Source of the DNA: Magicicada septendecula
Lineage: Eukaryota; Arthropoda; Insecta; Hemiptera; Cicadidae
Length of the DNA: 64,000 nucleotides
Assembly (NCBI GenBank): GCA_034769895.1
Contig: CM068367.1
Location: 314,897,986 to 314,961,985, forward strand
Direction: 5' to 3'
Part shown: positions 61,077 to 64,000 of the stretch, piece after piece
Position numbering within the stretch: the first letter of the stretch is position 1
How the letters are laid out: each line of letters begins with the position of its first letter
Notes under the pieces: generated by a model
The model's input: only the letters and a program-made list of their open reading frames with translations
Told to the model about the DNA's origin: nothing
Database searches by the model: none
Program-made: the position numbers and the translations under genes

Positions 61077-62290
61077 TAATAATATATATAATACTTTCAC
61101 TTATGAACTTACTATTGTTACTTCCCAAACGTTTCAAGATGTTGTTTCTCTTCTTCAGTGGGTTGAGTACTAACTGTCGATTACAGAATAACCATTACGG
61201 AATGGAGTGTGTGGTGGGGGTTGATGGTAGGAAGGGATTGGCGCTGAGGTTCGAATTATGTGTGTGGATCAGTGTGTCAAATAGTGTATGTGATTTGTAA
61301 TGTATCTGTTCATTTAATATGTTGTTTGGTTGTAGTGTGTGATATCTGTATATTTCAAATTGTTCAGCTGTGTTTAGTTTTCTACTTTTTGGTAAGTAGT
61401 GTAATATTTCCATGTTGTGTTCTATGTTTGTGTAGCTGTGGTTTTCGTTATGTAAATGTGTGGCAAATGTGGAATGTATGTAGTTTGTGGTGATGGCTTT
61501 TAAATGTTCAGAAAACCTGGAAGAAAAAGATCTTCCCGTCTGGCCGATGTAGAATTGTTGACAATCATTGCAATTTAATTTGTAAACTCCTGTTTTGCTG
61601 TATGTGTCAATGTCTTTGTTAGTATTGTTTATGTGTTTTTTGATGGTGTTGTTGGTTCTGTAAGCTACTTTATAATTTTGTTTCCTAAATGTGTTCGCAA
61701 TTTTATGTGTATTGGAATTGTAGTATGTGAGTGTTATGTATTTACTGGGTTGTGTGCTGTTGGTCAGATGTGTTTTACTTTTTGTGTTGAGGATTCGTTT
61801 GTGTAGTTTATTTATTAATTCGGGGTTGTATCCGTTTTTGACTGCTATGTATTTAATTGTGTTTAATTCATCTTGGTAGTCATGTGTGTTTAGGGGTATT
61901 GACGTGAGCCTATGGAGCATGTAGTTGAAAGCTGCATGTTTGTGTTGAGTTGGGTGGTTGGATGTGTTGTGTATGACCATGTCTGATGTGGTGGGTTTTC
62001 TGTATATTTTGTATGTGTGTGTGTTGTTTGTTTTGGTGATTGTAAGGTCTAAAAAGTTTATGCTGTTGTTTAATTCTACTTCAAGTGTGAATTTTAATTT
62101 ATGGTGTAAAGTGTTAATGTATTTGTGGAAATTTTCTATTTGTCTTTTGTTGCCGTTGTAAAGGAGTAAAATGTCGTCGACATACCTGTGCCAATATATT
62201 ATTTTATCGGTGTATTTGTTGTTGTTCAGTATGTGTTTCTGTTCTATGGTGTGTATGAATATTTCTGCTAGTATACCTGATATAGGGGAA
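61077..62290 (-). mobile_element. Penelope-like element, 5'-truncated
   Basis: Inserted in the Gypsy-2 5' LTR. The target words TAACATT occur at both borders (61070-61076 and 62291-62297), and the unbroken site is in copy 3 at about 38264. It encodes the end of an RT domain and a GIY-YIG endonuclease. The 5' end is cut inside the RT, as is usual for incomplete target-primed insertion. The 3' end is AT-rich (ATATATATTATT). Confidence 0.85.
61195..62289 (-). pseudogene. Penelope-like RT/GIY-YIG polyprotein, 3' part
   Basis: One open frame of about 364 codons from the truncation point to the stop at 61195; the first Met is only at 61980. It opens with SPISGILAEIF and RYVDDILLLYNG (catalytic Asp pair at about 62173-62184), the RT palm. 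A connector rich in Asn/His/Thr follows. Then comes the endonuclease: GVYKLNCNDCQQFYIGQTG, with a Cys pair between the GVY and YIG parts, and SSRFSEHLK with the conserved Arg. This is the canonical order in Penelope elements, which prime on nicked target DNA. No stop or frameshift in the surviving part, so the fragment is fairly young; the N-terminal RT is missing. Confidence 0.85.
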
Positions 62291-63252
62291 TAACATTATT
62301 TAATTATAACAAAACATCTTAAATAATCTAACATTTTCGATTACGTATAATGAAAGTTCATGTTCTCACATTTATATTATTATGAAACAATCCTTACGTC
62401 TTATATCTAAATACTTGATTACAATTAATAATATTTCAGTCATTTTCTGTCTTTTTGTTTGTTTGATTGTGACTTCACTTTAAGCTACCTCCTAACCGCA
62501 TTATTCTCTATTACAGTTTGTTATAATGGTTTTTTTTTTAAAGAATAGGGAAATTCACAATTTATTATCACTTGTTTTGGTATTTCACTATTATAGTTTA
62601 TAGTTGATACCACTTTACTTCTCACTGAGGCATTCTTTATCACCTACACTAATGGTAGTCTTTAATCTTTTCTTCTTAATATTCTACTTTCTACACTGGT
62701 GTTATATCTATATTTAATTTACATTCTTTATCTTTATGTAATGTATCCTGTAACTTGGGTTACTTGGATTTAGGGTTTTGTGTCATTATTTTGAATCTAA
62801 TTAAATTGTACCTATCTGTCATAAGATTTGAGAAGTAACCTTCCCTAGTACTACACTCTTTGTACAAAGCTTAAATTAGTTCGTCCTTTTATTCTCCTTC
62901 AATGAGTATGGTATTGTTTTATGTTTGGATCCTTTGATGTGATTATCTTAATATTTCATCCGTGATTATCTTTCCTTACTGCTCCTTATCTTACTGGGTA
63001 TACTGATGATGTACTGGGATTTTAATCATCATGTGGTTAAGCGTATATTGTTTTATATAGATTGTTCATTTTATTTGGACCAAGAGTTTTGTTGTTGTTG
63101 TATAGTCTATTGTCAGCATTTGATTTACTATAATGATCAATTTATTTAATTTATTTTTTAATCATTTTGTTATTACTCACTACAGATTGTTTCTTCCTTT
63201 TCTTTTCAAGGTTGTACTAAGTTATATTCAGGGTGAAAATTCTGTTATGCTA

Positions 63253-63680
63253 CAAAATGAATATAAAAATAATACATGCGTACTTACAAACGTCTCTATT
63301 TATATTATAAAATACATTAACGGTTATAAAAAAACTTCATTTACAAAAAATAAACACAGTTGTACAAAATGTAACTTTATACTGGATTTCTGTGATGCGG
63401 TGAATATTTTAACGAAGGCTCTTTATAGTGGATTTCTGTGATGCGGTGAATATTTTAACGAAGGCTGTTACAGAGTATTGATTCCCATAACAGTAGCAGG
63501 CCTGTATAAAATTTCTGTTTTACAACTTCACTCTTGTTATCAGAACTTCTTATCAGGATAGAGTACTCAAAACATTATAAAAATGTAGCACCGTTATTAC
63601 ATTCTGCAATTAAAACTGTTTTGACTAATGTTTTTGTTTCGCAGAAGCTTAATAAATTGAATTACTTTCTTTTGTTTCAG
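63253..63680 (+). other. Host flank, probably intron
   Basis: Single-copy sequence beyond the Gypsy-2 LTR edge, AT-rich, containing a 46-bp tandem duplication. A polypyrimidine tract and TTTGTTTCAG at its end look like a 3' splice site. Confidence 0.4.
63375..63467 (+). repeat. 46-bp tandem duplication
   Basis: TGGATTTCTGTGATGCGGTG starts at 63383 and again at 63429. The unit continues through GAATATTTTAACGAAGGCT in both copies, with nearly no differences, so it is a recent duplication. Confidence 0.95.
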
Positions 63681-63706
63681 AGGCCAACAAGCAGCTGTTG
63701 AGCCAA
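63681..63706 (+). CDS. Candidate 26-bp host micro-exon
   Basis: TTTCTTTTGTTTCAG, a strong polypyrimidine-AG acceptor, is followed by 26 bp and then GTAAGTATAA, a near-consensus donor. The short exon would read ANKQLLSQ in one frame (phase: two bases, then eight codons), a helix-like hydrophilic peptide. The gene cannot be named. A chance pairing of splice signals is possible; the neighbouring exons would be outside the window or beyond Gypsy-2. Confidence 0.4.
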
Positions 63707-63765
63707 GTAAGTATAATTACTATAAACTTTGCTTCATGTCTGTCTGTCTTTCCATCTCTATATAC

Positions 63766-63800
<35 letters not shown>

Positions 63801-64000
63801 GTTGTAAATGTTATCCAAGATGTTTCTTACTTATATTGCAATATAATGTTTATTATGTTTATTACTTATCATAATAATAATTAAATCATTTATTAATATT
63901 TAATTAAATAAACAAATAATTAAATTGTTTTATCAAGTGTACAGTTATCTTCTGCCTAATGCATCTTTTCTTTTAAAGAGAGAGAATGTAACATTCTGTT
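63707..64000 (+). other. Host flank, probably intron, with (TG)n
   Basis: AT-rich with a (TG)n run at about 63769-63798, unrelated in position to the HINE tracts. No gene or mobile element recognised. Confidence 0.4.

Larger units (their letters stand above)
43223..63252 (-). mobile_element. Gypsy-2: old, nested Ty3/Gypsy retrotransposon
   Basis: In - orientation: 5' LTR (63252-53254, interrupted by a hAT and a Penelope-like element), primer-binding site, gag remnant, protease fused to integrase with RT and RNase H deleted, 1.5 kb noncoding, and a truncated 3' LTR (48087-43223, interrupted by hAT-N). The LTRs differ by scattered substitutions (for example around 59750-59830 against 34910-34990), so the insertion is clearly older than Gypsy-1. 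No target duplication can be read because the 3' LTR end is missing. The 8.9-kb repeated unit comprises the 3' half of this element plus HINE and segment X. Confidence 0.75.
53254..63252 (-). repeat. Gypsy-2 5' LTR with nested hAT and Penelope
   Basis: Colinear with the other four LTR copies: 53341-53758, then 59618-61076, then 62291-63252. Removing the 5.85-kb hAT and the 1.2-kb Penelope insertion leaves about 2.9 kb. Where the other copies have hAT-N, this one reads TTTGCTACTGATATAACT (about 60959-60976), an empty site. The first ~90 bp (53254-53345) are the only surviving LTR 3' end. Homology to the other copies stops at 63252 (TATGCTA), which I take as the LTR outer edge. Confidence 0.7.

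Overview
The window is repeat-dominated eukaryotic DNA. Spliced ORFs, a Ty3/Gypsy LTR retrotransposon, hAT transposons, a Penelope-like element, Helentron/HINE-like elements with minisatellites and an R1-type LINE ORF1 fragment all point to an arthropod, most likely an insect. The order cannot be fixed from the sequence. Nothing prokaryotic (operons, CRISPR, IS elements) is present. Almost every base belongs to, or is nested in, mobile DNA; only two short stretches look like host exons (about 20231-20345 and 63681-63706, both +).

Layout. Left arm (1-18047): two direct copies of an 8.9-kb composite unit, offset about 8906-8908 bp. Each unit is [segment X]-[Gypsy-2 integrase remnant]-[1.5 kb noncoding]-[Gypsy-2 LTR carrying a 2.0-kb nonautonomous hAT]-[HINE-like element with (TG)n and a ~160-bp minisatellite]. 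A second HINE-like element (18048-20214) is joined head-to-tail to the last one and stops about 16 bp before a candidate terminal exon with a poly(A) signal. Next come an R1-like ORF1 fragment (20770-21620) and a complete young Gypsy element, Gypsy-1 (22204-33437, coding on -). Gypsy-1 has 2635-bp LTRs that look identical, a 4-bp target duplication AACG, gag, pol, a primer-binding site and no env. Right arm (33536-50712): two more copies of the composite unit in inverted orientation. The outermost runs into the rest of Gypsy-2 (protease, gag, primer-binding site) and then its 5' LTR (53254-63252). That LTR lacks the nonautonomous hAT (clean empty site) but carries a 5851-bp hAT (53759-59609, 8-bp TSD TATATAAA) and a 5'-truncated Penelope-like element (61077-62290).

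History as inferred. Gypsy-2 inserted first (its two LTRs have diverged). The 2.0-kb hAT entered the 3' LTR, and a HINE-like element replaced the 3' LTR end. The composite was then duplicated both in tandem and in inverted orientation. Diagnostic variants group copies 1+2 against copies 3+4, so the copies within an arm are closer to each other than to the other arm. Gypsy-1 is the most recent insertion. Apart from Gypsy-1, every coding region of a mobile element here is broken by stops, frameshifts or deletions.
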